DNA of 64,000 nt from contig CAJVGD010000006.1 in the NCBI GenBank assembly GCA_910890315.1, positions 1,240,001-1,304,000 of the forward strand. Reading direction: 5' to 3'. Positions within the stretch are counted from its first letter, which is position 1. Every line of letters starts with the position of its first letter. The DNA is from Serendipita indica DSM 11827 (taxonomy: Eukaryota; Basidiomycota; Agaricomycetes; Sebacinales; Serendipitaceae). Shown one piece after another: positions 34,168-46,200 of the stretch. Below the pieces are notes generated by a model. The model was given only the letters and a program-made list of their open reading frames with translations, was not told the DNA's origin and did no database searches. Position numbers and translations under genes: made by a program.

Positions 34168-34710
34168 ATGGCAGATTCTGGCAGCAATGATCAACTAAAT
34201 CCTCCACCAGAGCTCCAAGCTCAGATACTAAACGCCTTTGCGGCGTCTTCGCGGCGGGTCAGGCCCATTGGCTCGTTGCTCGATTCGTTTCAGAATGATA
34301 GTGATGTTCTCGATGCAAATTTCAAGAACATCCACGATCTTCTATGCCCAAAAGTGGGCTGCGGCAGTCTCATACTTCTCAAGGGAGTGGCGTCGCAGCG
34401 CGAGGAAGCAACCATTGACCCCGTAAGTATACATCTCTCTAAAGCTCTCATTGCCTGATACGGATATCAGATTGATTCTCCTGTTCACCCGCGACCAGCG
34501 TCATTGCCGGCGCTAGATTCGAACGTTCCAACCAAATGGTGGTACATTCAAGGCAGTCCAATGTCGTTTGAGAATATTGGATTCACTAAAGACGTAGGAA
34601 ATACAGGGAAGAAACTCCTGATCTGCTCGGAATGCGATCTAGGTCCCCTTGGATGGGCACAAGGAAACGAGTATTGGTTGGCCGTCGATCGCGTCGCATA
34701 TAAAGCTTGA
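34168..34710 (+). CDS. Mss4/Dss4-type Rab-binding chaperone (RABIF)
   Basis: Zinc-binding guanine-nucleotide-free Rab chaperone/exchange factor. The ATG at 34168 (MADSGSNDQLNPPPELQ). One intron joins ATIDP to IDSPVHPRPASLPALD. Zinc-ligand pairs are visible: LLCPKVGCGSLIL (CxxxxC) and LLICSECDLGPLGWAQ (CxxC), with the Mss4 motifs WWYIQGSPMSFENIGFTKDV and NEYWLAVDRVAYKA closing the domain at the stop 34708-34710. About 165 residues. It lies 110 bp downstream of SND2 on the same strand, and convergent with the GT61 pseudogene, only 50 bp away. Confidence 0.92.
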
Positions 34711-34760
34711 AATCAAACGTTCATTCGCACTGTTAGTCGAAAGCAGGGCTAGTCTGTAAG

Positions 34761-36345
34761 TTAGATAGCTAATCCCTCCATCACGTCTTCGACATGGTCC
34801 TCGATCAACTTAGCAACGAAAGATCCAGATACTGGTATGTCGCAACCTTGAAATCCTTCCGGGATGCCGATGGTAGGTAAGGACGGATACTGAAAGGCCG
34901 TATCATTCCAAACTCCATAGTACTGATGTCCCAGAGCCCCGCCGTCCATTCATAGTCATGAAGGAACCCATATGGAAAGAATATCTCCACAACCATACTC
35001 AGTTTTGTCGGCGGCATCGAAAGCAGGTGCGTGAATTACCATGCACACTGACAAGGATCTGATAGTCAATCGGGTATATTCTATAGAGGAGACCATACAC
35101 ACCGCTGTAAGAGCTACAACTCTCAGCTGCTCTTCTTGAGAGAGCGACTCTGCTTGTATATGGTTAAATTCCCAACCTCACCGCTTGGACAAGCTTTCTA
35201 GGGCTTCGACCAACTCTTTGTGACTCTCAGTTCGCAGACACCGTCTTCTCCTGTCACCTTGTCGGTTGACGTAGGTGATGGTCACTGGGTGTCGAGTACG
35301 TTCGTGAGGTGACTCCCCGGGGCTGCAAGTCTTTGGGTGTCCATGCCGACAAGCGGACTCCTGAATGCTACGTATCTATCGACAAGCATGGCTTTGGGGA
35401 ACAGCCACGCCTTGTCGCCGGCCCGTGTCATGTACACTCTGTCGACCCAGTCGATAGAAGTCTCGACAGACACGGCACGAAAGGCTGCTCTAAGATAGAA
35501 AAATTGAATTTTGCTGGATCTCGAAGTTGTTCAGGAGTCGCCTTCATGAAGATCAGTCGAGTTGGTGCCGGGGAAATTGCCTCTCCTCGGTCAGTCACAC
35601 TCCCACCGAACGTCCCGAAATGAAAATCCCAGGAGCCGAACAATGTTTCCGCGACAAAATGCTACCAATTTCATTGAGCGGTGTCGTGTCAACGCAACTA
35701 GGAGTCACTCACGTAGAAATGGGCCAAATACTGAAGACCGGAATTCTGGTAGAGCCACTAAGACACTTCAGCATGCGGAGCAAGATCCTCAATGTCCCGT
35801 ACTGAATGTCCATCAGCGACTGTCAGGCGGTCACCCCACCGTGAATTGGCGTCCTCATTCGTAATAATCCTCAAGTCGTGGTCTGTCGGTTCACGTTCCT
35901 GGTAGCTTTGTGGATTGTCGAAGCCTGGAAGACCAGTCGAAATTATGAACCGCTTGATGGGGATCGTGCCGTTTCGCCAGGGCATGCTGGAGTTTTGAGA
36001 TGCATTAGCCTCGTCCTGCGAGGTGACAATGAAAAATGTCCCGTTTGACATATATAAATTGCTAAACATTGTCCACCCAGGTGCGTGCCCAATCACAGTC
36101 GTCTGTTCGGAGTTGTCATCGAGAGCCTCAGCACTGAACGGCCCTTCTTCAATCGAAAACCTCTCCTTGAACAAGTCATTGGTCATATCATTTGGTGTTT
36201 TGACGATGGTAAGCGGCGATACACCTCTTGACCCGATCCCGAGATACCCCACGATGCACAGCGAGAGACAAGTAGCACAGAAAACGACGGTGAGAACTCT
36301 GCGATTAGGTTTGTTCTGCCGGTGGACAGCAACTGACAAGAACAT
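34761..36345 (-). pseudogene. Decayed GT61 glycosyltransferase gene
   Basis: Remnant of a type II membrane GT61 (EOGT-like, DUF563) gene, a family that transfers sugars in the secretory pathway. The ATG at 36345 gives MFLSVAVHRQNKPNRRVLTV and a membrane anchor. Family segments remain in order: HSVRDIEDLAPHAEV, LQYLAHFYHFVAETLFGSWD (across an intron), RYVAFRSPLVG, HPVTITYVNRQG, SHKELVEALESL, EEQLRVVA, SVHGN, THLLSMPPTKLSMVVEIFFP and ALGHQYYGVWNDTAF. They cannot be read as one protein. There is an in-frame TAG at 35758-35760 inside a conserved stretch, and frame shifts near 35480, 35325, 35020 and 34935 that no GT-AG intron explains. Sequence between the lesions is still well kept, so loss is probably recent. 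Alternatively the assembly is poor here, though both neighbours are intact. Confidence 0.8.
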
Positions 36346-36590
36346 TTCGGATGGACGGTGAGCGGGGAGTCGAAGAAGGTTGGGATGCAATTGTCGAGCC
36401 CCAGCACCGGTGTACCTTCAAGACGTTTTGGTTACTCTCAAGTGGTGGTCAACATGAAACTCAGATCTGTTACTACAAGACGACGACCAAGGCCCGTAGC
36501 CACGCATGATGGTCGTTGAAAGCAATCCCTAGATTTTAATGTGTACACCCTTCTTGCAAATAAGTTGATGGGGTATATTTTCTCGGTTAA

Positions 36591-38295
36591 TTACCATCTG
36601 ACCTCCAGTCGACATTGTGATTGACTTCGAACTCCGCGGAAGGGCTTGTAGAACTCGCCACTGACCCTCAAGTCCTGGATTTTGATGCCGGAAAAACAAA
36701 CATCTGATCTGGAGAAAGAAACGACCATTGACGGTGACGGTCGTAGCGTTGACGGCCTACAACTCGTCAGGTTGGCAATCGACCGTGCTGGCGACTCACG
36801 AATAATTGAATGTTCCCCTAAGATTGCATAAAGCCGTCCCTACAGTCGCTGGAACCTGCCATTGAAGAATCTGAATGGGGAGATCAACCTCAAGGGAGAA
36901 AGGATAGAGAACTAGTGCACCCCACTGCGTGCATCAAACGTGTAGGATCCGCCATTGGTTGGAATCCAGCTCGATGAGGTAACTCCATGTCCAATATCCC
37001 ATTCGACCACAATATTCTCGATTCCCTTGGACGAGCCTAGCCTTAGTTGAAAGGCCAAGTCGACGTTGGCGCTTTCATCCAAAAGATCGATAGCAGCCGT
37101 CAGATTGAACGGAACAGGGGCCACTAGCGCCGTCGATGTTCCTGTTGTAGCCATTCGGTACTCCATCAAGATGAATCGCCCGTCTGGAGGAACAAACGAC
37201 AAAGTTTTATCCTTGGCCCACTTTGGAAGACTGGCATGCGGTTCAGTGGGTATCCTTTTGATATGGATGTACATACCGCACACATGGATGGAAGGAGCAG
37301 TCAGTCAAGATCTGAGTGTTCGACAGGCTCAATAGAATATCAGGTGTCCCTATAAATACTCTCAGCAAGCCCTCGAATGCAGGGGTGTGTGTGTTACCTG
37401 TCAGTCGTGCATTAGTCTTGACCTTGCCCCAGACTTCAAGATTTAAGGGCTTTCCCTCTCTATTTGATATCAGCAATGTTGTGTATTACAGCCACGGTGT
37501 CATACCTGCTGATTACACCCGTCATATCCTCTACAAAGTCGAAGAATATTTCGTTGGTGTTATATCGTAGACCCGTCGCCCTCCATGGAATAGGAGACGA
37601 AAAGGGTGTCGTCGTCGCTTTGGCAAGGCTGCATTGGGATGAGCCGCATTAAAACCCGGCTTCTGACTACCTACCCAGCTGTTCCGGCTACAGCAAGGAT
37701 CTTTTTGAAGAATGAAGGCGGTATGACGATATCTCTCAGGGCGTTCGGCTCAGTAGTGAGTGGATAACCGTCGTCTAGCATCTCTTCAAGCAGCTGGACT
37801 CTATTATCAGTGTCACGAAATAGAGAGGGGAAATATTCGAACCTGATACACGATATCGAAATTTTGGCGAATAGATCCTGCAGAGACCTCGCCCAAATAG
37901 TCTTGGAGGACGTCAATCAATGTCTTGATGAATGAGAATACAAATAAAGGGTCGGCTAGGTGTACTTAGAACGGGAGATCCAAGGAAGAATGACTTGGCT
38001 TACTTTCTGAATGAACCGGACATGCTATACGCAGAGATCCGTGCTGCACGTTGCAACAAGCAGAAGTTCCGAGAGATGTCTCGACGACGACAACTGGATC
38101 GACCATTTTGCCCTCGGCCGCGGCGGTTTCGTACGCGTTATTGAGGGCATCAACATGCTGAGCGGCCACGGCAGAGCCGCCAGTCTTGAATGTCGTTTGG
38201 ATGATGGGTCGTCTATTGGTTCATGAGTCTCCATCTTCTGCAGATCTGGAAACTTGCCCAGTTCTTTCAATGATGATCACACCATCAATGCCCAT
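36591..38295 (-). CDS. APM3: AP-3 adaptor complex mu subunit
   Basis: Medium subunit of the AP-3 coat, sorting cargo from Golgi/endosome to the vacuole. The ATG at 38295 begins MGIDGVIIIERTG, joined across a 45-bp GC-AG intron to RPIIQTTFKTGGSAVAAQHV, the longin-like N-terminus. Then VFSFIKTLIDVLQDYLGE, NFDIVYQLLEEMLDDGYPLT, NALRDIVIPP and the mu-homology domain: VNVDFVEDM-like YNTNEIFFDFVEDMTGVIS, GKVKTNARLTGTPDILLSL, SFHPCVRY, LSFVPPDGRFILMEYRM, IENIVVEWDIG, ILQWQVPATVGTALCNLRG, SMVVSFSRSDVCFSGIKIQD, LRVSGEFYKPFRGVR and a final EVRW with TAA at 36591. The closing SG-x-KIxDLxVxGExYKPFxGV block is diagnostic of mu subunits. No lesion seen. Confidence 0.92.
38213..38257 (-). other. Candidate GC-AG intron in APM3
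   Basis: On the minus strand the intron starts GCAAGTTTCC and ends ACCAATAG. It joins ERTG to RPIIQTT, the conserved G-R-P-I/L-I-Q start of mu subunits (GG|A CGA CCC). The alternative GT four bases on gives the wrong phase. Confidence 0.7.
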
Positions 38296-38345
38296 ATCGT
38301 AATCAGGTCCAAGTTCTGAGAAAGGAAACGAGCAAAGAGGTTTAT

Positions 38346-40272
38346 TCAAAGGCCGTTTCTAAGATTGTCGAAACAACTTCCTTTGTAGATGAGATTATTC
38401 GGAGAGCAGTCCAGGCTTCCTAGTTCCTCCTTGACAATGTGGATCAGATTGCCACCGGGTTGCTCATCTTTACCCGGTCCACGTTCCATATCGTGACGTG
38501 GAGTGCCTTTATCCCCACTTAGCTCCCAGAACATTGCTCCACCAAAACCATGATGGACAATCCAACGTGCCTTCCACGCGACTACCTTCTCATCATCATA
38601 TGAAATCATCTCCCGCGTGCGATGGTCGTACGACCAGCTTGCCATGGCATGTTCATCGTGATACCTGCGCTATATCAGACCGAATTAATACAACGGCGGA
38701 AGGGTTACGAACACTGTCGCTCCAGGGAGAGGCAAAGCGCGGTAATCGTAGCTTCCACGTTCCCAACTGCCCTGTCCTACATCGTTGAACGGATGGCCAG
38801 GTCCATTCGTATTCATAAACGAACGGCCGTAAAGAGGCATTCCGATAATTAGCTTCGATGGATGGATTCCTTGGGCTTTGTACCAGTCGACTGCCATCGT
38901 GGTATTTATGGGTGGCCCACGAATGTTTGCTTGATGATTCGCCACCGTATCCCAACTACCGGCATAGTCGTACTGAGAGCAATAAGCGCTACTCGGAAAC
39001 GATTTCTTATTCTTACCGCCTAACAAGAGTCATCAGACCTTATTCGGGGCGTATATGTGTATATGTGCGTAACTTACCATCAGGTTCCAGAACGAAAGGT
39101 ACTGGTCCATCTCTCGAGCGAATAGTTTCTCATAGTTGGAGGAGCCACAAGGTGCTGCAATCTAGAATTCATGTTAGCAGACAAATTAGACAAGCATGTA
39201 ACTTGCTGTCAAGGGATACTTGTAATCTACTCCCTGCTGATAGGCATGTCGGTCTAGGCCATGTCGTAGCTCGCGCAAGAGGTCGACATAGCCTCGAGCT
39301 TGCTCGTGATTGTTCGGATACTCGTAATCTATATCCAACCCATCGAATCCATAGTCTTCTAAGATTCTGATGGCAGAGTTGACAAAGTTTGCTCGAAGTG
39401 CCGGATTGATAACGACATTGTGGAAATTAGGAGAGTACGTCCAACCTCCTATCGATAGGAGTAGCTTGAGATGCCTGTGCTCTTTCTTGAGGAGATTAAT
39501 TTGCTTGAGACAACCATAGAGATTCCGGCCTGTATCCTCCCACGAATCTCCGGGGTAATGTATATCTTCATCTGCCCACTTGTCGCTCATGATAACCGTC
39601 CCAGAGTCGGCTTGGACATTAGCGAATGCGTATAGAATGTGCCTATGCATTATTTTAGTCGAATAACATCAATTGAACGCATTGGAGAGTATTTGGGAAA
39701 TACTGCTGAAGTACAGCAGGCTGATTGAGCCAAGGGGCGGGGAGCGGGACAAGAAGCCGAGCGGAGCAAGTCCGCTATACTTTCAAGTCCACTATACGGA
39801 AGCAGTAGACCGAAGTTCATGCATTGGGGCCAAATCAAGGTACTTTTACGCACGATGCGCACTGCAGGCAAAACGGCGGTACACGTACGTCAGATCCTTA
39901 GCTGGAATGTTCTGCGGTGGATATTTGCGTCCGTAGATACCCCAGTTTCTTGCAATAGTCAGACCAATGCATATTTGCTGCTCAGAACGTACACAAAGCT
40001 GGATGATGCTATCAATAGCCTGGCAGCGGAGCGCAAGGTGGAACGTACTAAGCAACATTTAGTTTACCATTCATGTCTGGATTGTCTTTGGGTATTTCTG
40101 GAAGGGCAGTTTGTTTCTGCGTGAACCAGTGGCCGAGTTCGAAGCCTAGGAGGGCGCAAACGAGTAAAGCAAGAGTCGTTAATGCCCTTTTATGCGATCT
40201 ATTGTGAGTTGGAGCCTCCTGAATGTCTTCGTCTTCGTCCTCTACAGCGAGTCGGGAGTAAGGTGCAGACAT
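38346..40272 (-). CDS. Membrane-anchored GH18 chitinase
   Basis: Glycoside hydrolase 18 chitinase. The ATG at 40272 starts MSAPYSRLAVEDEDEDIQEA, a cytoplasmic acidic tail, followed by a single membrane span (ALTTLALLVCALLGFELGHW): a type II anchor rather than a secretion signal, unusual but known in basidiomycetes. Catalytic domain: NWGIYGRKYPPQNIPAKDLT, HILYAFANVQAD, KLLLSIGGWTYSPNF, the active site FDGLDIDYEYP (DxxDxDxE complete), YDYAGSWD, KLIIGMPLYGRSF, SYDDEKVVAWKARW and GFGGAMFWELSGDKG. It ends GSCFDNLRNGL at 38346. One intron (39643-39888) is 246 bp, about five times the local norm. The junction just before NWGIYG is uncertain. The stop lies 50 bp from the APM3 ATG on the same strand; the ATG is 194 bp from the divergent hexokinase. 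Confidence 0.9.
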
Positions 40273-40466
40273 AATACGGGTCCAAATTGTGGCCCATCTA
40301 TTTTGGTGACTGGGGAGATTATCTCGAAAAGATCTGGATCTCATCTAGGCCATTAATCCTGGAATTTTCGACGCATGTGGGGTGCCGCGGAACCAGCCGT
40401 CGGCGTAATGTCGACTTCAGGCTTTGCCCAACTTGCCCTCGACCATCGCCGTCTGCGTCTTTCACG

Positions 40467-42374
40467 ATGGCTCCTATTCCGCCTACAGATGCTCCACAGC
40501 CCATTAAGGATGTGCTCGATTCGATCGAGAAGCAGTTTGAGCTCTCAGACGAGCGTCTCAAGCAGATTACGGCCCATTTCGTGACTATGTACCGCAGAGG
40601 TCTCCAACACGGACACGAACCGATGGCTATGATTCCAACATATGTTACCGGGGTTCCAGACGGCTCAGAGACCGGGTCAGTCCTCCTCCCCTTTTTGCTC
40701 GCTCTTGGTTCTTACTTTCGACGCCAACAGCACATTTATGGCTGTAGATCTCGGTGGAACAAACTTGTACGCTTGCTACGTTTCCCTCGGGTATTGGCGG
40801 AACAATCTCCTCATCTCCTCGTAGCCGAGTGTGCGAAGTCCAACTGCTCGGAGATCACAAGTTTTCCCTCAAACAGAAAAAATTCAAAGTCACCGAGGAA
40901 CTCAAGACGGGTCCTGCCGTTGACCTTTTCGGTAACGGCATTTAGTTTGCGGCTCTCGCTTGGCTTACCGATGATGGATAGATTACATGGCCTCTTGCAT
41001 TGGCGACTTTATGAAGGAGCTCGGCAATCCTCCAGAGGACGAATGTCTCCATTTGGGTATGACCTTTTCGTTTCCTGTCGAGCAGACGGCTTTGGGCGCA
41101 GGTCGGCTCTTGACGTGGACAAAGGGTTTCTCCGCTACGGGTGCGATAGGAAACGATGTCGTTCAATTGCTCCAAGATTCCTTGGATAAAAAAAGAGTTG
41201 CTGCCAAATGTGTCGCCCTGGTCAACGATGTGTGTATGGATTCTCCGTAGCTGCCCTGGCTGATTCCGGTCAAGACTGTCGGGACACTCTTGACTCGTGG
41301 CTATCTCACAGGATCTTGCTTCCTCGGGGCCATTTTCGGCACGGGAACCAACGGAGCCTACGTGGAAGACCTTTCCTCCATCACCAAGCTGAAAAAGCTC
41401 GATGCGGCAACGAGAAAAGCAGACAAGATGATTATAAATACCGAATGGGGAGCATTTGATAACGCCGTATGCCGCTCTCTCTCTTGTCCATGGTATCTCG
41501 CTGAACCATGATAGCGACATGTCCTTCCGATCACCCGATGGGACAATGCGCTAGACCGCATCTCCATTAACCCGTCTGTATTCTTTATCTCCTTTTTGTT
41601 TACGCTCATATCACACAGCCGATACCAAGCATTTGAGAAGCTCATTTCGGGAATGTATCTCGGCGAGATCGCCCGCAACATTCTCATCTATCTCATCGAT
41701 CTTCCTCCCATTCCCGGCTCCAACCCACCACAACACTACCTTTTCAGGGGACACTCGACGAAAAAGTTCAATACCCAATATGGATTCGACACCGAACTAA
41801 TGTCGAGAATCAAAAATGATTCATCGCCGGAGGCCGTTCGCGAGTTACTGGTCAACGAAATGGGCTTTACCGATTATCAAATATCGGACTTGGACACTCA
41901 GGTGCGTTCGTCTCCTATCTCATGACTGGCTATGGCACTGATGATTGCTAGATTGTGGCTTGGATCTGTGATCTCGTCGCCAATAGATCGGCAGCATTGA
42001 GTGGCTGTGCAGTCGCTGCAACCCTAGTACAATGTGGGTATTGCGAGGTTGGCGGTGGCCCGGGTTCGAAAGAGGTGGATTCGGCCCTCGAACTTGGGGT
42101 CGACGGCAGGTACGTGCGCCATGAGGATTATGGCGTATACTCATCAGAGATAGTCTCGTTGAATTTTATCCGGGCTTCGAGGAGGCTCTGCGTAAATCCC
42201 TGCGAGCCATCGTGGGGGAGAAGATGGAGCAGCTCGTCAAGGTTGGTATGGCTAAAGATGGTAGTGGTGTCGGTGGTAAGTGTCTATTCCCTATCCTTCT
42301 TCTGGACTGAGTCTCAGTGCTCATTAGCTGCGTTGTGTGCGCTCGTTGCAACGAAGAACGAGCAACACTCGTAA
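40467..42374 (+). CDS. HXK: Hexokinase
   Basis: Phosphorylates glucose and other hexoses at C6, feeding glycolysis; cytosolic, sometimes also a sugar sensor. The ATG at 40467 (MAPIPPTDAPQPIKDVLDSI). Spliced landmarks: QITAHFVTMYRRGLQHGHEP, IPTYVTGVPDGSETG, the phosphate-1 loop FMAVDLGGTNFRVCEV, FDYMASCIGDFM, LGMTFSFPVEQ, sugar-binding LTWTKGF, catalytic ALVND (general base Asp), TVGTLLTRGY, FGTGTNGAYVED, IINTEWGAFDN, RYQAFEKLISGMYLGEIAR and adenosine loop GSLVEFYPGFEEALR with GVGAALCALVA. Ends ATKNEQHS, TAA 42372-42374. About ten short introns; phase-matched at the ones checked. Length is normal (about 500). Confidence 0.93.
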
Positions 42375-43200
42375 ATTCGAGTGCTTTCCCCGTTTGCCTA
42401 TGCATACCCTTCCTTACTTGCTCTCTATACACCCTCGGCATTGTTGGAGGAGCTTGCCATCTGTACAGTCTGGTATATGCGATTACTTTCCAGAAAAGGT
42501 CGGCATCGAATATCCTGAGAATTCCGCCTCTACGAGGAATCTCCGATTCATTGGAGCTCCAGTGGGAAAGATGCGTGGGATGCTTGGTCCCAATGTAAGG
42601 GCACCCTTTCGCACAATCCCCATCGTCGCTTCGCCATCGACTCGTATAATAGTGATATTGCGTTTCCGGACTCATTTCAGGATGTGACTCGAATACTAAC
42701 AATACATCACGCTCTTGAACCGTGACCATGATTCTACCGCTTTGCAGCTGACGCGAACGCCGCTTCAAGGGAACAAGTAATCAAGACCGGTCGTTTCAAT
42801 ACAGTATACGATGGGCGAATAGGGAGGTGAACCGGGCGCAACGACGATTTCCGTAGATGCAAAGACAAGCTACCGACTAGAACTACATCCAGAAGGCATG
42901 TAGATGTGAAAAGGACGTGAAGGAAGCATACTAGCTTCCTCGAGCGATATTCGGTATTTTATGGCTTCGTGAGCTTTGCTCACCGACGCCCTCTTGCTCA
43001 CCATTCTTCGGAGAAAGAGAAGCCATCGGTATCACGGATATCCAGATCCGGCCCACCCCTTCGTATTACATACGATGTCCCCTTGGTCGAAACGGCCCGT
43101 TCAAGCTGCGCTATATAACGACGGCCAGCACATGTCTCGAGACTTCAGAGGCATATTATTTACCCCTACACAGTCTTTACTACCTTGGAGTTTAGATCAA
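42375..43200. other. Intergenic, hexokinase 3' / beta-galactosidase A promoter
   Basis: About 830 bp with no supported gene. The right end carries a TATATAA box at 43112-43118, 83 bp before the ATG at 43201. The rest shows nothing recognisable. Confidence 0.5.
43112..43118 (+). promoter_or_regulatory. TATA box, beta-galactosidase A
   Basis: TATATAA in GCGCTATATAACGACGG. An in-frame ATG at 43132 lies only about 14 bp downstream of it, probably above the transcription start, which favours the ATG at 43201 as the real start. Confidence 0.55.
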
Positions 43201-46200
43201 ATGCCGTACGTGCTTAGATAGTGTATACAAGCGAACGGACAATCTGAAGCGCCAACAGGAACCTCATTCGAAAGAAACTTCTCGTTTCCTTGCTCTCACT
43301 GGGTCTTCTCAATGCCGTAGCACAGGACGGCTATCAAGTGCCAATAGGCTCACGTATGTAGCCTCTTCTCTACTGTATTCCCTTCTAAGCACCACGATTC
43401 TCTGTTTAGCTGGGTTCTATCATGGAAACTCGACTGCAAGTGTAACCTTTGACCAGTATTCCCTCTTCCTTGACAATTCGGTAAGGCAGCTCCCGCCCTT
43501 CTTCATTCTCTGGTACTGACAGAATCCTTAGCGAACGCTTTTCCTCTCCGGCGAATTTCACCCCTTCCGCTTGCCTTCTCCCAAGCTGTGGAAGGACGTA
43601 CTGCAAAAGTGAGTCGTCTTGATATTTGGTGTTCGGCTCTAACGCTCTCAAGGTACAAGGCAGCAGGGTTGAATGGCGTCTCGATCTACCGTAAGCTAGT
43701 TCGTCACCAGTCAATCTCCCTCACCGCCCACAGTTCACTGGGGACTTACGAGCCCAAGTCAAGGGGTGAACCGATGGACCGGCCACAACGATATCGTCAA
43801 ATTCCTTCAACTTGCAAAAGAGGTTGGGCTCCTGGTGATCGTAAGTGACTGTACTTTAGAGTATCTTACCGAAAACTTATCTTGGAAGGCACGCCCTGGA
43901 CCCTATATCAATGCTGAATCAGCTGGAGGTAGCTATTCTCCATTTTGAAATGTTTCTGGTGTTGATAATGTAGGCGGCCTTCCTGCATGGCTTGCCAACG
44001 TTCCCGCTCTGGCCAGAACCAATGCAACTGCCTATCGCGATGCTTGGCATCCTTAGTATGTTAGCCGGCTCTGCTTATATCCATTCCTTATCAATTTCTA
44101 GTATCAAGGAGTTTGCCCAGTTATCGGCACCATACCAAGTGAGCAATTCTTCGTAGCTTGTCATCGTCTCTAATCCGTTCTCAGTACCCTGATGGCCCTC
44201 TCATTGGTGAACATTGACCCAGCGTGTCTAATTGTTAAATTGAACATACTTCTAGCGGTTCAAGCAGAGAATGAGTTCAGCTCCAGCCAAGAGACCGGGA
44301 TCCCAGGTTTGAACGAGTATATGCAAGATGTCCTCGATACCCTCCGCGCTGGCGGATTGAACAAAATACCTACGTACGTAGCGTCGACAAACGACCCTTC
44401 TGTATTTCCTGACATCGCGACAGCACTCACAATGCCAATTGGCCTCGGAAACTATGGGTTACAGGCACAGGAGCTGTTGACTTGTTTGGCTTTGATGGGT
44501 ATCCCGCCTTATTCGACTGTGTACACCCAGAAACGTGGCCCGAGACCGATACGGGTATGGAAAGTCTTACTGCCGCTTTTATGTTAATGCGGCACAGGAT
44601 TGCATGCAAATCACCTTAATACAGCGCCGGCGGTACCTCTAGCTCTGTACGAGTGGCAAGGGGGGGCATTTGACTTCTGGGGATCCGGAGCAGGTTATGA
44701 CAACTGCTACGAGCTTACGAACGAGAAGTTCGCAAACGTATGCTATTCTTTAAGTGCCATTAATGTCTCACTCAACTGTTGTGGCAGGTATTCTACAAGG
44801 TTGGCTTGAGCACGCAGACTCCGAGGCGGAATTCTGACTCGGCATAGAACAACATCGCAGGAGGCATGAGGCTGCAGAACTTCTACATGGTCTATGGGAA
44901 GTCTCCGGTTTTTCGCAGTGCCTTCTCTTATCTTCTCAATAGGCGGATCCTGTTGGGGCAATCTTGGAACCGAGAGTATCTACTCTAGTACGTCGATTTC
45001 TTAACTAAGAGCTCACCATCTGATCCATAAATCAGGTTATGACTACGGAGCTGTGTGTTCAAATCGGCATCCGAAGACGGAATATGGCTAACTATGGAAT
45101 GCAGGCTCTTCGAGAGGACAGGACAATCACTCCTAAGTTCAGCGAGATCAAAGTTCAATCCTACTTTTTGCATGCTAGTCCAGCGTATATGACGAGCGAT
45201 TGGGTCGGCGCTGGTTCACAGACCACAGGTGCCTCATTTAGCGACTCAAGCAACGTTTATACAACGGTTTGGCGCGACCCTCAGAGCGGGACCAGCTTCT
45301 ACACTGTCCGTCAGACAACCAATACAAAACTGACGACAACCGAGTTCAATCTTCACATCAACTCGACCGCTCTCGGGAACGATTTCATTGTGCCTACGTC
45401 GGGTGTGATGACACTTGAAGGACGAGAGTCCAAAGTCCTCGTCGCTGACTACAAGTTCGGTAACTCAAAACTCCTCTTTGCGACTACAGAGATTTTGACA
45501 TGGCAGACATTTGATGGGGTACGTAGATGGTGTTATGGAGTTGACAGATACTCAAGGTCGTCTAGACTGACTATATCTATCTTTATACGTCTCCCTCGCA
45601 AAGCATTGAAGTGATCGTGCAGCCAAATGGTTCTGCCACGCCGAACGATTACACACCCTCTGGATTTACCGTAAAATCAGGGAAAAACGTCAGCACCCAC
45701 TCACTCCTCTGGCCGCTCTGCTGATATGTTGTCAGTACACCGTGATATCTGCCCCAGCCAAACGTACTACCAGTGTTTCTGCAGTCAAACTCGGAAAGAC
45801 CGTTATTCTCATTTCAGACAAGGCCAATGCTCTTGCTACTTGGGCACCACGGATTGAAGCACCAGCTTCTGGCCTTGGCCACTATACCCCAAGCTCGAAC
45901 ATCGCAGGAGTTTGGGTAACCGGTCCATACTTGGTCCGTACCGCGAGTCTGAAGCAGGGGACGCTTGCTCTGACTGGTGATCTTAACTCAACTGTATCGA
46001 TTAATATCTGGGGCCCGTCGAGCATCCGGAGGGTCACATGGAACGGCAAACAAATGTCTACGTCCCGGAACACAAAGCTCAACTCCATTACGGCTAATCT
46101 CCAGTACTCGTTGAATGCCAATGGGATCAGCATCCCTAAGCTGTCGCAAGTTAAGTGGAAGTGCATTGATAGCACGCCAGAAAAAGCCGTCGATTTTGAT

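Noticed and set aside
42061-42075. GGTTCGAAA resembling a tRNA B box
   Set aside because: Lies inside a hexokinase exon and no matching A box or cloverleaf can be drawn.
42166-42768. 200-codon open frame on the minus strand over the hexokinase 3' end
   Set aside because: Antisense to well-supported hexokinase exons, no ATG at the frame start and no family motif; likely a shadow of coding bias.
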